Source of the DNA: Alteromonas sp. V450
Lineage (GTDB): Bacteria > Pseudomonadota > Gammaproteobacteria > Enterobacterales > Alteromonadaceae
DNA length: 64,000 nucleotides
Reading direction: 5' to 3'
NCBI RefSeq assembly: GCF_001885075.1
Contig: NZ_MODU01000004.1
Location: 3,782,001-3,846,000 of the forward strand
The translations under genes and the position numbers were made by a program. Shown here in pieces: positions 49,563 through 60,932 of the stretch. The stretch's first letter is position 1. Each line of letters begins with the position of its first letter. The notes below the pieces were generated by a model. That model saw only the letters and a program-made list of their open reading frames with translations, did not search any database and had not been told where the DNA came from.

Positions 49563-51665
49563 TTATTCACTATCGTCTTTCTTGTAACGTTCAAACCACG
49601 CCACAATATTACCTACTTTCTGGATCAGGCGTGAAGGACGACTGGCGATCCCATGAGAAGCACCTGGAATTCTTACCATAGCCGCATCTATGCCTTGTAA
49701 TTTCAATGCTTGATAATACTGTTCCGTTTCACTGATCGGCGTGCGATGGTCTGCTTCACCAGTAAGCAACATGGTAGGCGTTTTCACGTTTCCAACCAAG
49801 CTTAGTGGGCTGCGCTGCCAAAGTTTATCAGCAATAGTCCAAGGCATACCTTCCATCCAATACTGGCTAAAGTACGGGTATGCGTCTGCGGTCAATGTGA
49901 AGCTCATCCAGTTAATAACGGGCTTTGCAACAACAGCGGCGCGAAAGCGGTTTGTTTTACCAATTGACCACGCAGTAAGCGTGCCGCCCCCCGAGCCCCC
50001 GGTTATGAACAGGTTTTCAGTATCAACATAGCCTTTTTCTAATATGGTGTCGACTACGTCCATTAGGTCGTTATAGTCTTCTGATGGGTAATTGTGATGG
50101 ATCAAATTACCGAAATCTTCACCGTAGGAACTGCTGCCTCTTGGATTAGACCAAACCACAACGTACCCCTGTGCGGCCATAAGTTGTATTTCCATTGCGA
50201 AGTGGGGGCCGTAGGCGGCATGAGGTCCGCCATGAATTTCTAATATTAGCGGATACTTTTTATTCCTATCAAAACCGGGGGGCAAAGCAACCCATGCGTC
50301 TATCGCACGCTCGTCCACACTCGACACAACCGCTAGGTCTTGTACTTGCGCTAAAGTTTTATGACCCAGCGCATCGCGATTTAAATCGGTAAGTTGTTTA
50401 TCCTCTTTACCTTTTCTGTAAAGTGCGAGGTCGCCAGGCATTGTGCGTCCAGCCGTGGTATATATAACGTGTCCGCTTTGACTCATCGTAAAATCGCCTG
50501 ACGTGTAAGGACGTCCAAGAGCTTGTCCACCAAGCGTTACATCCATAGGCTTTACATTGCCTTTCAGACCGACCATGGCAAGCTTCGTCTCGCCGTGATC
50601 AAGGTATGAGAAGACCAACCCGCGACTGTCTTGACGCCATATAAATTTACCTAGGTTTCTATCTAACGATGTTGTTAAACGGGTAATTTTTCCGCTTTCA
50701 AGCTCCAGTATTGTCAAATCGCTATTTTGATAAGAGAGTTTTCTATCATCTAGCTGAGTAAACGCGAGGTATTTGCCGTCAGGGCTCAAAGTGGGTTTGC
50801 TCTCCGCTCCTTCAATATCGGTGACTTGTTCAATAGCTGCCGTATCAACGTGTACCTTAAAGATGTCGCTGAACGTTGGGTGCAGCGCATAGTCTTCGCG
50901 GTTCGGGGTGGCAAAATAAATCCAGCTGCTGTCGCGAGAAAAAGAAAGGGTACCGCCGCTAGGGAATTTTCCTGTTGTTAATTGACGAGGCGTGCCGCCT
51001 TCAACGGGTAATACAAAGATTTGATCGAAACCTTCGCTTAAGTACCCCCTGCCGTCGCCTCTATACTGTACGGCATCAATGTATGCGCCCTGCTTGGCCC
51101 ACCGTGCGCCTTTAGGCTTCTTTGGCATGCCAGTGAATAAGGGCTTTTCCTTAACTTGCACAAATTGTGTAAACGCCAAGGTTTTGCTGTCGTTGGACCA
51201 TGTTAATTGACGAGGTGTTGCGCTGGTATTGGTTAAACGCACAGACTGCATAGTGTCCAAATAGTAAAGGTATATTTGTGCGCGACCATTCAACGATTTC
51301 GTGTAAGCCACCATTTTTCCGTTTGGAGAGAGAGTAGCTTGTGACACGTTTTCATCTAAATCTATGAAGGGGCGATGCTCGCCTGACTTTACATTTACCT
51401 GCCATAGTCTGCTTTGCCTACTATCGGTCATAATATCCATACTCTGACGAGCATAGATAACGGTGTCTTTATCAATAAACTGCGGATTAGCAACAAATTC
51501 GAGGTTAAAAGTATCCTCGTAGGTGAGCGAATTTGGCTCTGATACATTTGCAGGCTGGGCATTGGCATGGTTTAACCCTAAACCTAACACTAACAGCGAC
51601 AATGCTGTCGAACTATTAAATAAGCCCTTGCGCATGGGACGTGAAGCGAAACGAGACGCAAACAT
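49563..51665 (-). CDS. Secreted S9-family prolyl oligopeptidase-like peptidase
   Basis: 700 residues from the ATG at 51665 (AAAGGA upstream). Signal peptide ending NHANA. An N-terminal beta-propeller with WD40-like PD repeats (SPNGKMVAYTK, SPDGKYLAFTQ, SRDSSWIYFATPN) covers about 60-440; a C-terminal alpha/beta hydrolase follows. Triad: Ser in GGSGGGTLTAW, Asp in TGEADHRTPI, His in PGASHGIASRP. Likely dipeptidyl or acylaminoacyl peptidase in the periplasm. It is monocistronic. Confidence 0.92.
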   Translation of the reverse strand: MFASRFASRPMRKGLFNSSTALSLLVLGLGLNHANAQPANVSEPNSLTYEDTFNLEFVANPQFIDKDTVIYARQSMDIMTDSRQSRLWQVNVKSGEHRPFIDLDENVSQATLSPNGKMVAYTKSLNGRAQIYLYYLDTMQSVRLTNTSATPRQLTWSNDSKTLAFTQFVQVKEKPLFTGMPKKPKGARWAKQGAYIDAVQYRGDGRGYLSEGFDQIFVLPVEGGTPRQLTTGKFPSGGTLSFSRDSSWIYFATPNREDYALHPTFSDIFKVHVDTAAIEQVTDIEGAESKPTLSPDGKYLAFTQLDDRKLSYQNSDLTILELESGKITRLTTSLDRNLGKFIWRQDSRGLVFSYLDHGETKLAMVGLKGNVKPMDVTLGGQALGRPYTSGDFTMSQSGHVIYTTAGRTMPGDLALYRKGKEDKQLTDLNRDALGHKTLAQVQDLAVVSSVDERAIDAWVALPPGFDRNKKYPLILEIHGGPHAAYGPHFAMEIQLMAAQGYVVVWSNPRGSSSYGEDFGNLIHHNYPSEDYNDLMDVVDTILEKGYVDTENLFITGGSGGGTLTAWSIGKTNRFRAAVVAKPVINWMSFTLTADAYPYFSQYWMEGMPWTIADKLWQRSPLSLVGNVKTPTMLLTGEADHRTPISETEQYYQALKLQGIDAAMVRIPGASHGIASRPSRLIQKVGNIVAWFERYKKDDSE

Positions 51666-51939
51666 GTTTGTTCCTTTTATTTTTTGCGCTAAGCGCAATA
51701 GGTAGAATGTTCGCTATCAAGCGTTTAACGTAAACCTTAACGAAAATGTAGCAAGCTGCGAACGTTCTTCTAACCATATCGCTTTCATTTCTTTTATGTA
51801 AAGCATGTGCGGTGAAGAGGCTGGATTGGTCGTTAAAAGCGCACATCTCAACATTTATCGCATTACTGCCCCTCGCATGTAGCGCATGAGTGCTGTCGAA
51901 ATGAACGTAGGGCTGGGCGCCAATTAATCTTTGAGCACT

Positions 51940-52272
51940 TTATTCGCCTTTAAGACTAATTTTCCCGACAAGAATATCTTTGAACATGACCCAGTCGCCC
52001 ATCAAGCTGTAAAGCGGGTGTTTAAACGTCGCAGGGCGATTTTTTTCAAAAAAGAAATGACCAACCCAAGCGAAGCCATACCCGACAAGCGGAATAAACC
52101 ATAGTAGCGTCCAGCTAGCCAAAAATATGGCTAGCGCTATAACCCCGAGTACCAACCAAGAACCGATAAAATGAAGCGTGCGGCATTTGCTATCTCTGTG
52201 TTCATTTAAATAAAACGGGTAAAACTCTTTGAATGAAGCAAAATGAGTATCAGCACTGGCTTGTTCAGACAT
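51940..52272 (-). CDS. Mpo1-like (DUF962) membrane protein
   Basis: 110 residues, two to three transmembrane helices. Typical DUF962 pattern: FYPFYLNEHRDSKCRTLHFIG, then GYGFAWVGHFFFEKNRPATF and HPLYSLMGDWVMF. Yeast Mpo1 of this family is an iron-dependent alpha-dioxygenase of 2-hydroxy fatty acids, and the conserved His residues (EHRDSKCRTLHF, GHFFFEKN, KHP) that could bind iron are kept. The role in bacteria is not established. Confidence 0.87.
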   Translation of the reverse strand: MSEQASADTHFASFKEFYPFYLNEHRDSKCRTLHFIGSWLVLGVIALAIFLASWTLLWFIPLVGYGFAWVGHFFFEKNRPATFKHPLYSLMGDWVMFKDILVGKISLKGE

Positions 52273-52478
52273 AAATACCTCTCGGCTAAAATCTTATAGT
52301 TTGCAGGAGCGAAGTAGCATAATTTAGGTTATTTACATAACATTAACACTTTGCTCTGCATTAAATTGTCGCGAATACGACAAAAAAAGAATGATTTTTT
52401 ACACGAAGATGTAGACTGGCTGAAACTGGACAAAAGATAAGATTAACCGGTGACCCAGCGCAAGACCAAAGGAGAAAG

Positions 52479-52505
52479 ATGGCCGATGTTAACCTTGTAA
52501 TTTAA
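52479..52505 (+). other. Eight-codon open frame with a strong ribosome site upstream of cnoX
   Basis: AAAGGAGAAAG lies directly before ATG, giving MADVNLVI and a stop. It ends 50 bases before the cnoX start. It may be a leader peptide or the relic of a longer gene. cnoX itself has only a weak ribosome site, so coupling is conceivable. Confidence 0.3.
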
Positions 52506-52555
52506 AGCCGCCTGCCCCATATTCCTCTCAGTATAAGAAATTTAAGGCCTGCGTT

Positions 52556-53425
52556 ATGGAAAATATCGTTGCAAATAGTCAAGCAACCATCGTAGATATT
52601 ACGGTAGAAAACTTTCAGCAAATCATAGTCGAAGCATCGCAAGACAAAGTAGTACTCATTGATTTTTGGGCTGATTGGTGCGAACCCTGTAAAGACCTTA
52701 TGCCCATATTAGAAAAGCTGGCGGGGGAATTTAGCCAGCATCTAATTTTGGCTAAAGTAGACTGCGAAGCGCAGCAAGAAGTGGCTGCACAGTTTGGTAT
52801 TAGAAGCCTGCCAACGGTAATGGTTGTGCAAAACGGCCAGCCTGTTGATGGTTTTGCTGGCGTGCAACCAGAGCAGCAAATTCGCGAAATGCTCGCTAAA
52901 TATTTGCCCAACCCAGAAGATGATTTACTAGCTACTGCGGGTAAAGCAATTCAGCAAGGTGAGTATGCAGAGGCATTACCTGCGGCAAAAGAGGCCCTTG
53001 CTCTTAATCCTGACAATATAAACGCTAAATATATGCTTATCGATTGCTATATTGAGACGGGTTCTATCGATATGGCAAAGGCTTTACTGGAAGAAATTAA
53101 GCTGGTGGACCAAGACTCGCGTTACAAGAGTTTGGTAGGCAAAGTTGAATTGGCAGAACAAGCCGCAGACACCCCGGAAATTCGTCAGCTTCAAGCAGCA
53201 GTAGAAGCGAACCCAGATGATTTGCAGCTTAAAGTGGATTTAGCGGTACAGCTGCAGCAAGCCAACAAAGCACAAGATGCACTCGAACTTCTCTATAGTG
53301 TACTAAAGAAAGAACTTGGGTTTGGCGATGCTAGAAAGCTAATGATGGATATGATGAATGCATTGGCCGATGGTGATCCGCTCAAATCAGAGTACCGAAG
53401 GAAGGTCTACAGCCTACTTTATTAG
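52556..53425 (+). CDS. cnoX: Thioredoxin-TPR chaperedoxin CnoX (YbbN)
   Basis: 289 residues: an N-terminal thioredoxin domain (about 8-115) and a C-terminal TPR region (about 120-289), the YbbN/CnoX layout. CnoX protects proteins from HOCl or oxidative aggregation and hands them to GroEL. The redox site here is WADWCEPCKDLMP, a complete CxxC; E. coli CnoX lacks the first Cys, so this one may also reduce disulfides. cis-Pro lies in GIRSLPTVMVV. It converges on a hypothetical gene. Confidence 0.92.
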   Translation: MENIVANSQATIVDITVENFQQIIVEASQDKVVLIDFWADWCEPCKDLMPILEKLAGEFSQHLILAKVDCEAQQEVAAQFGIRSLPTVMVVQNGQPVDGFAGVQPEQQIREMLAKYLPNPEDDLLATAGKAIQQGEYAEALPAAKEALALNPDNINAKYMLIDCYIETGSIDMAKALLEEIKLVDQDSRYKSLVGKVELAEQAADTPEIRQLQAAVEANPDDLQLKVDLAVQLQQANKAQDALELLYSVLKKELGFGDARKLMMDMMNALADGDPLKSEYRRKVYSLLY

Positions 53426-53440
53426 GCAATAGGTTATCAC

Positions 53441-53472
53441 AGGGTTGCAAGGTACAATGCCGTTGCGACCCT
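53441..53472. terminator. Hairpin between cnoX and the next convergent gene
   Basis: Ten-base arms AGGGTTGCAA / TTGCGACCCT with one G-U pair and a 12-base loop. There is no good T-run, so termination here may be partial. Confidence 0.5.
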
Positions 53473-53473
53473 C

Positions 53474-53905
53474 TTACTGGCCTTTCGAAAGTATTGGAGA
53501 AAAGCCTTGTTGGTCGAGCCAATTCAAGGCATCAAAATATTTTTCAAAATATTCTCTCTCATAATTATCAGTGTCGAGCGCTTTCATGTGTCCTGGGTGC
53601 GTTCTTTCAAGTTGTGCACGCTTTACCATGCCGCTGTCTAATACATAAGCCGACCGGCAAAGCCCTTTACCGATATTTACTTTTATAGCATCGGCAAGAC
53701 AACGTTGGCACTCTGGTGTTGATAAAACCCAACGGCGACCATCCATCAACGCCGCCCATGGCTTTCCTTCAAATCTCTCAATTAAGCTATGCATTTCTTC
53801 AACGAAGAACTCAGTGGTTTTTATATTCCACGCGCCCGTAGCGTAAACTTCAAGAACATTACCTGAAATATCAATGGAGAAATTTCCATACTTTGGAAAA
53901 CGCAT
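53474..53905 (-). CDS. Hypothetical protein, possible STAS/SpoIIAA-like fold
   Basis: 143 residues, no signal peptide. The order GNFSIDISGNVLEVYATGAWN, a helix TTEFFVEEMHSLIERF, then PWAALMDGRRWVLSTPECQR resembles the strand-helix pattern of STAS/SpoIIAA-like domains, but I cannot assign it firmly. Cys residues (ECQRC) are close together. Upstream are three copies of an 11-base motif. It is transcribed away from the aminotransferase gene. Function unknown. Confidence 0.7.
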   Translation of the reverse strand: MRFPKYGNFSIDISGNVLEVYATGAWNIKTTEFFVEEMHSLIERFEGKPWAALMDGRRWVLSTPECQRCLADAIKVNIGKGLCRSAYVLDSGMVKRAQLERTHPGHMKALDTDNYEREYFEKYFDALNWLDQQGFSPILSKGQ

Positions 53906-53931
53906 ACAAGTCCTGTAAGTACGAAGGTGTA

Positions 53932-54007
53932 CAATATCGTATGTTAATTTATACGCAAAGCAATATTGTATAGCAGTTTTATGGGTTGTGTAAGCACAAT
54001 ATGGTAT
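53932..54007. repeat. Three direct repeats CAATATNGTAT
   Basis: Copies at 53932-53942 (N=C), 53961-53971 (N=T) and 53997-54007 (N=G), starts 29 and 36 bases apart. They lie in the divergent promoter region between a hypothetical gene and an aminotransferase-like gene, so they are probably regulator sites. Confidence 0.6.
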
Positions 54008-54156
54008 AAAAAAATATACTCATATAGTGTTGGTGGCCAGAACTATTTACACCCTAGACAACCCTTTTTTGGTCTATCTCAAGGGTAGGATCATGCTTAA
54101 AAATTGCAAGTTTGCTAATGTTACGCGGACTATCAAATGGCATAAGAGTGGCAACA

Positions 54157-55335
54157 ATGGCTTACCAAACATTGTACAAAGGCTTTTTAACTGCAAGCCG
54201 GGGGAAGCAGCACTACGCGTGTCACAGCCATTATTTTTGGCCAGACTGTACACGCGAGGCAATGCTTAACTACTGGGATGACAGCGCTAAGTATGTTGAC
54301 GAAAAATGGGGATTCTTTTTTCAAACGTTGGTGCCAGAGCTACAGCAGCGTATTAGCAACATACTTAACACCGGTGCGCCACAGCAAATCGTTTTTGCGC
54401 CTAATACACACGAGCTGCTGTATCGTATAATGAGCTGCATTGAGAGCGCTGCACCATATAAAGTCGTGTCGACAGATAGCGAGTTTCACAGTTTTCAGCG
54501 CCAAGCGAGTAGGCTGCAAGAGCAGGGTGCGATAGAACTTATTACCGTACCTACAAAACCCTACAATACGTTTGCGTCGCGCTTTAAGGCAGCAATTGCG
54601 GAACATGATCCAGAGCTAGTTTTTTTTAGTCAGGTATTTTTTAATTCTGGATACGTGGTGAACCATGTTACAGATATCGTAAACAGCGTAACAAACGATA
54701 ATACCCTTATTGTGGTTGATGGCTACCACGGCTTTATGGCAAAGCCCACTGACTTAGCGCCGGTTGCACATCGTATTTTCTATCTTTCAGGCAGTTATAA
54801 ATATGCCCAGGCAGGAGAGGGCGCATGTTTTGCGCATGTACCAGTGGGCTGTGAGCTAAGACCGGTATATACAGGCTGGTTTGCAGAGTTTGGCGAGCTA
54901 GATAAGCCTCGCAAAGTAGGCGGCAAAGAGGGCGTTCAATATAGTTTAGATGGAATGCGCTTTGCCGGTGCGACCATGGATTTTACTGCGCTCTACAGAC
55001 TAAGAGCCGTGCTTCGTATGTTCGACGACAATGGCATTGATGTAGCCACTATCAACGATTACGTAATGGGCATGCAGCGCACATTTCTAGAGAAACTTGC
55101 TACCTGCAACCATCCCTTGTTAAATGAAAAACATCTAGCAGTAAGTGATGAAGCAAACCGAGGGCACTTCCTTACCTTTGAATTAGAAAGTGCCGATGAA
55201 ACAAAAGCCCTTGCGTCAGCGCTCAAAGAACACCATATTCTTACCGATTTTAGGGGAAATTGCTTACGGTTTGGTTTCGGTTTGTACCACACCCCAGAGT
55301 ATATTGATTTAACCGCGCTGAAACAGAAAGCGTAA
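54157..55335 (+). CDS. PLP-dependent class V aminotransferase-fold enzyme
   Basis: 392 residues from the ATG at 54157; two upstream in-frame starts lack homology-like sequence. The fold-type I pattern of class V enzymes (kynureninase, cysteine desulfurase relatives) is visible: FAPNTHELLYRIM, VVSTDSEFHSF, LIVVDGYHGFMA (the Asp that contacts the PLP ring nitrogen) and the likely PLP lysine in YLSGSYKYAQAGEG. C-terminal domain RFGFGLYHTPEYID. No neighbour points to a pathway, so the reaction is unknown; kynureninase-like is the nearest guess. Confidence 0.8.
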   Translation: MAYQTLYKGFLTASRGKQHYACHSHYFWPDCTREAMLNYWDDSAKYVDEKWGFFFQTLVPELQQRISNILNTGAPQQIVFAPNTHELLYRIMSCIESAAPYKVVSTDSEFHSFQRQASRLQEQGAIELITVPTKPYNTFASRFKAAIAEHDPELVFFSQVFFNSGYVVNHVTDIVNSVTNDNTLIVVDGYHGFMAKPTDLAPVAHRIFYLSGSYKYAQAGEGACFAHVPVGCELRPVYTGWFAEFGELDKPRKVGGKEGVQYSLDGMRFAGATMDFTALYRLRAVLRMFDDNGIDVATINDYVMGMQRTFLEKLATCNHPLLNEKHLAVSDEANRGHFLTFELESADETKALASALKEHHILTDFRGNCLRFGFGLYHTPEYIDLTALKQKA

Positions 55336-55391
55336 ATCGTTGCGCTAAGACTACGCAAATATTAACGTCACACTTATTTAAGGATAGTGTT

Positions 55392-55574
55392 ATGGAGTGG
55401 CTATTACCCGCTTTCGCTTTGGTACTTATTATAGAGGGAATAGGGCCGCTTCTTTTTCCAAATAAATGGCGCAACTATTTACTTCAGATAAGCCAGCAGC
55501 CTAGCAATCAACTGCGCCAAATTGGCGGAACCCTTGTGATTATAGGTGCACTACTGCTGTTTTATTTCAGCTGA
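55392..55574 (+). CDS. yjeT: DUF2065 membrane protein (YjeT-like)
   Basis: 60 residues with two transmembrane helices (LLPAFALVLIIEGIGPLLF and TLVIIGALLLFYF) joined by a short polar loop (PNKWRNYLLQISQQPSNQLR). This matches the DUF2065/YjeT family. In E. coli yjeT sits between hflC and purA; here it is also the gene before purA but hflKC are absent and a 503-base gap separates it from purA. Function unknown. Confidence 0.85.
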   Translation: MEWLLPAFALVLIIEGIGPLLFPNKWRNYLLQISQQPSNQLRQIGGTLVIIGALLLFYFS

Positions 55575-57376
<1,802 letters not shown>

Positions 57377-57399
57377 TAGTTACATATTAAATACGTTTG

Positions 57400-57427
57400 A
57401 AAGCCCAGTGTTTACTGGGCTTTTTTT
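57400..57427 (+). terminator. Terminator after purA
   Basis: Stem AAGCCCAGT / ACTGGGCTT with loop GTTT and seven T, 24 bases after the stop. Confidence 0.9.
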
Positions 57428-57691
57428 GTTGCACACAAACTTTACCTCTTTTTCACTTGCCTTTATCACGCGTCATTTTTTAGCACCTGCATTTTATTCC
57501 TATAAGTCCTACGTTTAGGGCCTAAAACGCAATCGCATTAAACATTAATTAACAATTTAGTTGCGTTGTCTTCGAACATCCCTATTAATATAAGATAGTA
57601 TCAGTTAATTATTGTGCTGCTTTGCCCCACAACATGTTTAAGACGATCCATAGAATAGTTGTAGTGGGTGTTATGCTTTCGGAGCCTTTTT

Positions 57692-59098
57692 ATGCCAAAT
57701 AGACCTTCTCTTCACGCAGTGGAAACAGGCGTGTGTTTCGTTGACGTTGTTCACAAACTTAACGACAGTTTCGATTCAGGGAAAACCCAGTCCCTGGAAT
57801 GGCGCAAAAGCCAGTTAAAGGCGCTAGAAACCTTATTGAAAGATAACCAGCACGACATTTTACAGGCCCTTAAAAATGACTTGGGCAAATGTAAGACCGA
57901 AGCCATGGTGGCCGAACAAGGGTTTCTGCTATCTGATATCAAGCATACGCTCAAGCATTTGGATAAATGGGCAAAGCCGCGCAAAGTATCTACGCCCATG
58001 GTGGCATGGCCGGGCAAAAGCTTTCGCAAGCCCGAGCCGCTTGGCACTGTGCTTATTATCGGAGCGTGGAATTATCCGCTCCAGTTATTGCTTGCCCCCT
58101 ATATCGCCGCTATAGCAGCGGGCAACTGTGCGGTATTGAAGCCCTCTGAACTGGCTGAAGAAACCTCGTCGCTGGTGGCTAAGCTTATTCCCCAATATAT
58201 GGATACTTCATGCGTTGCCGTAATAGAAGGCGGTAAAGATGAAGCCACGGCGCTACTTGCTTGCAAATGGGACCATATTTTTTATACCGGTGGTGAAGTG
58301 GTAGGCAAAATTGTCATGAGCGCCGCGGCCAAACATCTAACGCCAGTAACCCTTGAGCTTGGCGGTAAGAGTCCTTGCTTTGTTGATAAAAACACAAACC
58401 TTGCTGTCACCGCGCGCCGTTTAGTGTGGGGTAAATGGATGAATGCAGGCCAAACTTGTATTGCGCCAGACTATGTCATTGTAGAAAAAGGCTTTGAGCA
58501 AAAGCTTATTGGTGCAGTTAAGAAAGAGCTGAAAAAGCAATACGGCAAAGTGCCCTTATCGTCACGAGACTACGGTAATATCGTTAATCATCGACACTTA
58601 AAGCGCCTTGAAAGTTACCTCGAAAATGTCAACGTGGTGTATGGCGGCGAGCTAGATGAATCTCGTCCCGCAATGGCGCCCACCCTTGTACTGGAGCCAT
58701 CGCTAGATAGCCCGCTAATGAAAGAAGAGATTTTCGGCCCTATTCTACCTATTATCACTGTCGACAATATGGAGGCGGGTATTAAGTTTGTGAACAGCAG
58801 GCCTAAGCCACTCGCACTTTATGCATTTAGTGATAAGGACGATGTGCTTGATAATATTATCAGCAAAACCAGTTCAGGCAGTGTGTGTACTAACGACACT
58901 ATGCTGTTTATGACTAACCCTGAGTTGCCGTTTGGTGGCGTAGGAAGTAGCGGCATGGGTAGCTATCATGGCCAAGCAGGTTTTGATACATTCAGCCATA
59001 TTAAAACGGTAATGAAACGTTCATTCGCCCTTGACGTGTTCTTTCGTTATGCGCCGTTTTCTAAGTTTAAGCTGTCGTTGCTTAAGAAGTTTTTATAA
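57692..59098 (+). CDS. Aldehyde dehydrogenase, class 3 (fatty/aryl aldehyde type)
   Basis: 468 residues from the ATG at 57692, with GGAG seven bases upstream. It oxidises aldehydes to acids with NAD(P). Catalytic Cys in [11 protein letters not shown], Glu in [17 protein letters not shown] site [19 protein letters not shown] and [12 protein letters not shown]. The last residues are hydrophobic and basic ([18 protein letters not shown]), as in membrane-anchored fatty aldehyde dehydrogenases. A VOC-family gene follows after 11 bases, probably in the same operon. The actual aldehyde is unknown. Confidence 0.92.
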   Translation: MPNRPSLHAVETGVCFVDVVHKLNDSFDSGKTQSLEWRKSQLKALETLLKDNQHDILQALKNDLGKCKTEAMVAEQGFLLSDIKHTLKHLDKWAKPRKVSTPMVAWPGKSFRKPEPLGTVLIIGAWNYPLQLLLAPYIAAIAAGNCAVLKPSELAEETSSLVAKLIPQYMDTSCVAVIEGGKDEATALLACKWDHIFYTGGEVVGKIVMSAAAKHLTPVTLELGGKSPCFVDKNTNLAVTARRLVWGKWMNAGQTCIAPDYVIVEKGFEQKLIGAVKKELKKQYGKVPLSSRDYGNIVNHRHLKRLESYLENVNVVYGGELDESRPAMAPTLVLEPSLDSPLMKEEIFGPILPIITVDNMEAGIKFVNSRPKPLALYAFSDKDDVLDNIISKTSSGSVCTNDTMLFMTNPELPFGGVGSSGMGSYHGQAGFDTFSHIKTVMKRSFALDVFFRYAPFSKFKLSLLKKFL

Positions 59099-59109
59099 CA
59101 GGAGTTTTC

Positions 59110-59526
59110 ATGGTTCAACCTTTTCATCTTGCCATTCCGGTCACTAATTTAATCGACGCAGAAGCGTTCTACGGTAAGTTGTTGGGTTGTGAAAAGGGCC
59201 GCAGTGATACCCAGTGGATAGATTGGAACTTCTTCGGCCATCAATTAGTGACCCATTGTGTAGAGGCTATGCCGTCGCCGCCTGCCTATAACGGGGTAGA
59301 CGACCATGCTGTGCCGGTGCCGCACTTTGGCGTTGTGCTAACCATGGACGATTGGCAAGCACTGGCAAGTAAACTAAAGGCTGCCGATACCGAGTTTGTT
59401 ATCGCACCTTATATTCGTTTTAAAGGTAAGCCGGGTGAACAAGCCACCATGTTTTTCAAAGACCCTTTCGGCAACGCGTTAGAGTTCAAAGCGTTCGCCG
59501 ATATTTCTCAGCTTTTCGCTTCATAA
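59110..59526 (+). CDS. VOC-family (glyoxalase-like) protein
   Basis: 138 residues with the paired beta-alpha-beta-beta-beta modules of the VOC superfamily: [22 protein letters not shown] at the start (first metal His), [15 protein letters not shown] in the middle, and [16 protein letters not shown] at the end (metal Glu). It has an AGGAG-type ribosome site and follows the aldehyde dehydrogenase. Could be an isomerase, dioxygenase or binding protein; the exact activity cannot be read. Confidence 0.88.
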   Translation: MVQPFHLAIPVTNLIDAEAFYGKLLGCEKGRSDTQWIDWNFFGHQLVTHCVEAMPSPPAYNGVDDHAVPVPHFGVVLTMDDWQALASKLKAADTEFVIAPYIRFKGKPGEQATMFFKDPFGNALEFKAFADISQLFAS

Positions 59527-59578
59527 TAATGGGGGCCGTTGCTCTTTGCTGTATATCAAAGCGCTGCCTGATACTAGG

Positions 59579-60298
59579 CTAGCGCCTCTTCTTTTTCGGT
59601 TTGAAGCGCTTATATAAAAGCGCAACACCGGTAAGGGTGAATAAAAAGGCGCTGCCCGAAAACGCAATTAACCACGGCGTGTTAAAGTTACTCCTATCTT
59701 TATAATCCATTATGTGCAGCATCCACATGAAATCGAACAGCCGCCATGTGTCGGTACGCACGCGCACAACGCTGCCTGTGTTTGGGTCGATATAAAACCG
59801 CGAATTAAGGTCGTCATCGAAATTTACCTGCCATAATGGCGCAGACAGGTTCTGCACCTCTTGAGGTAACACGCTTAATAGCTTGGCCTCATCAATATCG
59901 CCAGTGCCTGCGTATTGCCCTTTTGCTGCTTCACGAATAGCGATCTCTGGCATGGTTTGCAAAGCTTCACCTGTTAATGCGCTGTAGCGATAGGCAATGT
60001 TGTCATCCACGACATGATAAACAGGAATAGCATCAAGCGTGTGTGGGATAGCATGGCCTACTTCATTTATGCGATGGGTGAGTGAAAGTACGGCAGCGCT
60101 GCTGTGGTGGCGCAAAATATCAGAAGGAGTAACGGAAGCGCTGTGCCATGATGTGGTTACCCTGTTCCTTAAATGGTTCCCTCTTACTTCATCGATAGGT
60201 AACCACGCCATAACCAGACCACTTAAGAACCATAGACCAATTTGAATGAACAGTATTAAGCCTAGGTAGTTGTGCGCCTTGCGCATAAATTTCATCAT
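59579..60298 (-). CDS. PepSY-domain membrane protein
   Basis: About 239 residues from the ATG at 60298 (a TTG eight codons upstream is also open). N-terminal helix LGLILFIQIGLWFLSGLVMAW, a periplasmic domain with PepSY-like features (YRYSALTGEALQTM, FYIDPNTGSVVRVRTDTWR), and a C-terminal helix LIAFSGSAFLFTLTGVALLY ending in a basic tail. Relatives often accompany iron reductases or siderophore receptors; no such gene lies beside it. The WRLFDFMWMLHIMDY segment is typical of PepSY-TM proteins. Confidence 0.82.
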   Translation of the reverse strand: MMKFMRKAHNYLGLILFIQIGLWFLSGLVMAWLPIDEVRGNHLRNRVTTSWHSASVTPSDILRHHSSAAVLSLTHRINEVGHAIPHTLDAIPVYHVVDDNIAYRYSALTGEALQTMPEIAIREAAKGQYAGTGDIDEAKLLSVLPQEVQNLSAPLWQVNFDDDLNSRFYIDPNTGSVVRVRTDTWRLFDFMWMLHIMDYKDRSNFNTPWLIAFSGSAFLFTLTGVALLYKRFKPKKKRR

Positions 60299-60375
60299 CA
60301 GGTTTTTTGGTTTTATTATCAAAAGGCTATAACATCAGAAAACAATAACCGAGTAAACCGAAGAAGAGGGTAGTT

Positions 60376-60846
60376 TTGAATAAAGCATTAGTGCTGGTAG
60401 ACGTACAAAACGTGTATTACACCTGCCGTCAGGCGTACAAACGTAACTTTAATTACAACCAGTTCTGGCGTGAGCTTACCTACAACTTAGACATAGTACA
60501 GGCTTTTGCCTACGCCATAGACAGGGGGGACAGCAAGCAACGTGAATTTCAAAACATTCTTCGTGCTATTGGGTTTGAAGTAAAGTTAAAGCCTTTTATT
60601 CAGCGCGCTGACGGCTCGGCGAAAGGCGACTGGGATGTAGGTATAACGGTAGATGCACTTGAACACGCCGACGATGTTGATGAGATCATTTTGGTGTCGG
60701 GCGACGGCGATTTCGATATTCTTGTAGACGCCCTTAAAGCAAGAGGGAAAACCGTAACGGTGTACGGCGTTCCTGCATTAACGGCTGAAAGTATTCAAAA
60801 AGTGGCGTCTAAGTACGTGCCTATCGACGCCACGGTGTTGCTGTAG
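60376..60846 (+). CDS. NYN-domain (LabA-like, DUF88) putative RNase
   Basis: 156 residues. PIN-like NYN fold with acidic residues placed as in active members: ALVLVDVQNVYY, KGDWDVGITVDAL, and LVSGDGDFDILVDALKARGK. Start is TTG at 60376, with GAGGG upstream; no ATG fits. Members are often RNA-cleaving nucleases, though LabA in cyanobacteria was found as a clock output factor. Divergent from the PepSY gene. Role here unknown. Confidence 0.87.
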   Translation: MNKALVLVDVQNVYYTCRQAYKRNFNYNQFWRELTYNLDIVQAFAYAIDRGDSKQREFQNILRAIGFEVKLKPFIQRADGSAKGDWDVGITVDALEHADDVDEIILVSGDGDFDILVDALKARGKTVTVYGVPALTAESIQKVASKYVPIDATVLL

Positions 60847-60932
60847 TTTTCAGCTTTTACCTTGTTCAAGGCTGGACTAGTAACGCTGAGCCTCTATAGA
60901 GCTACTAATCGTGCTCAGCTAACAGCCCTGTA

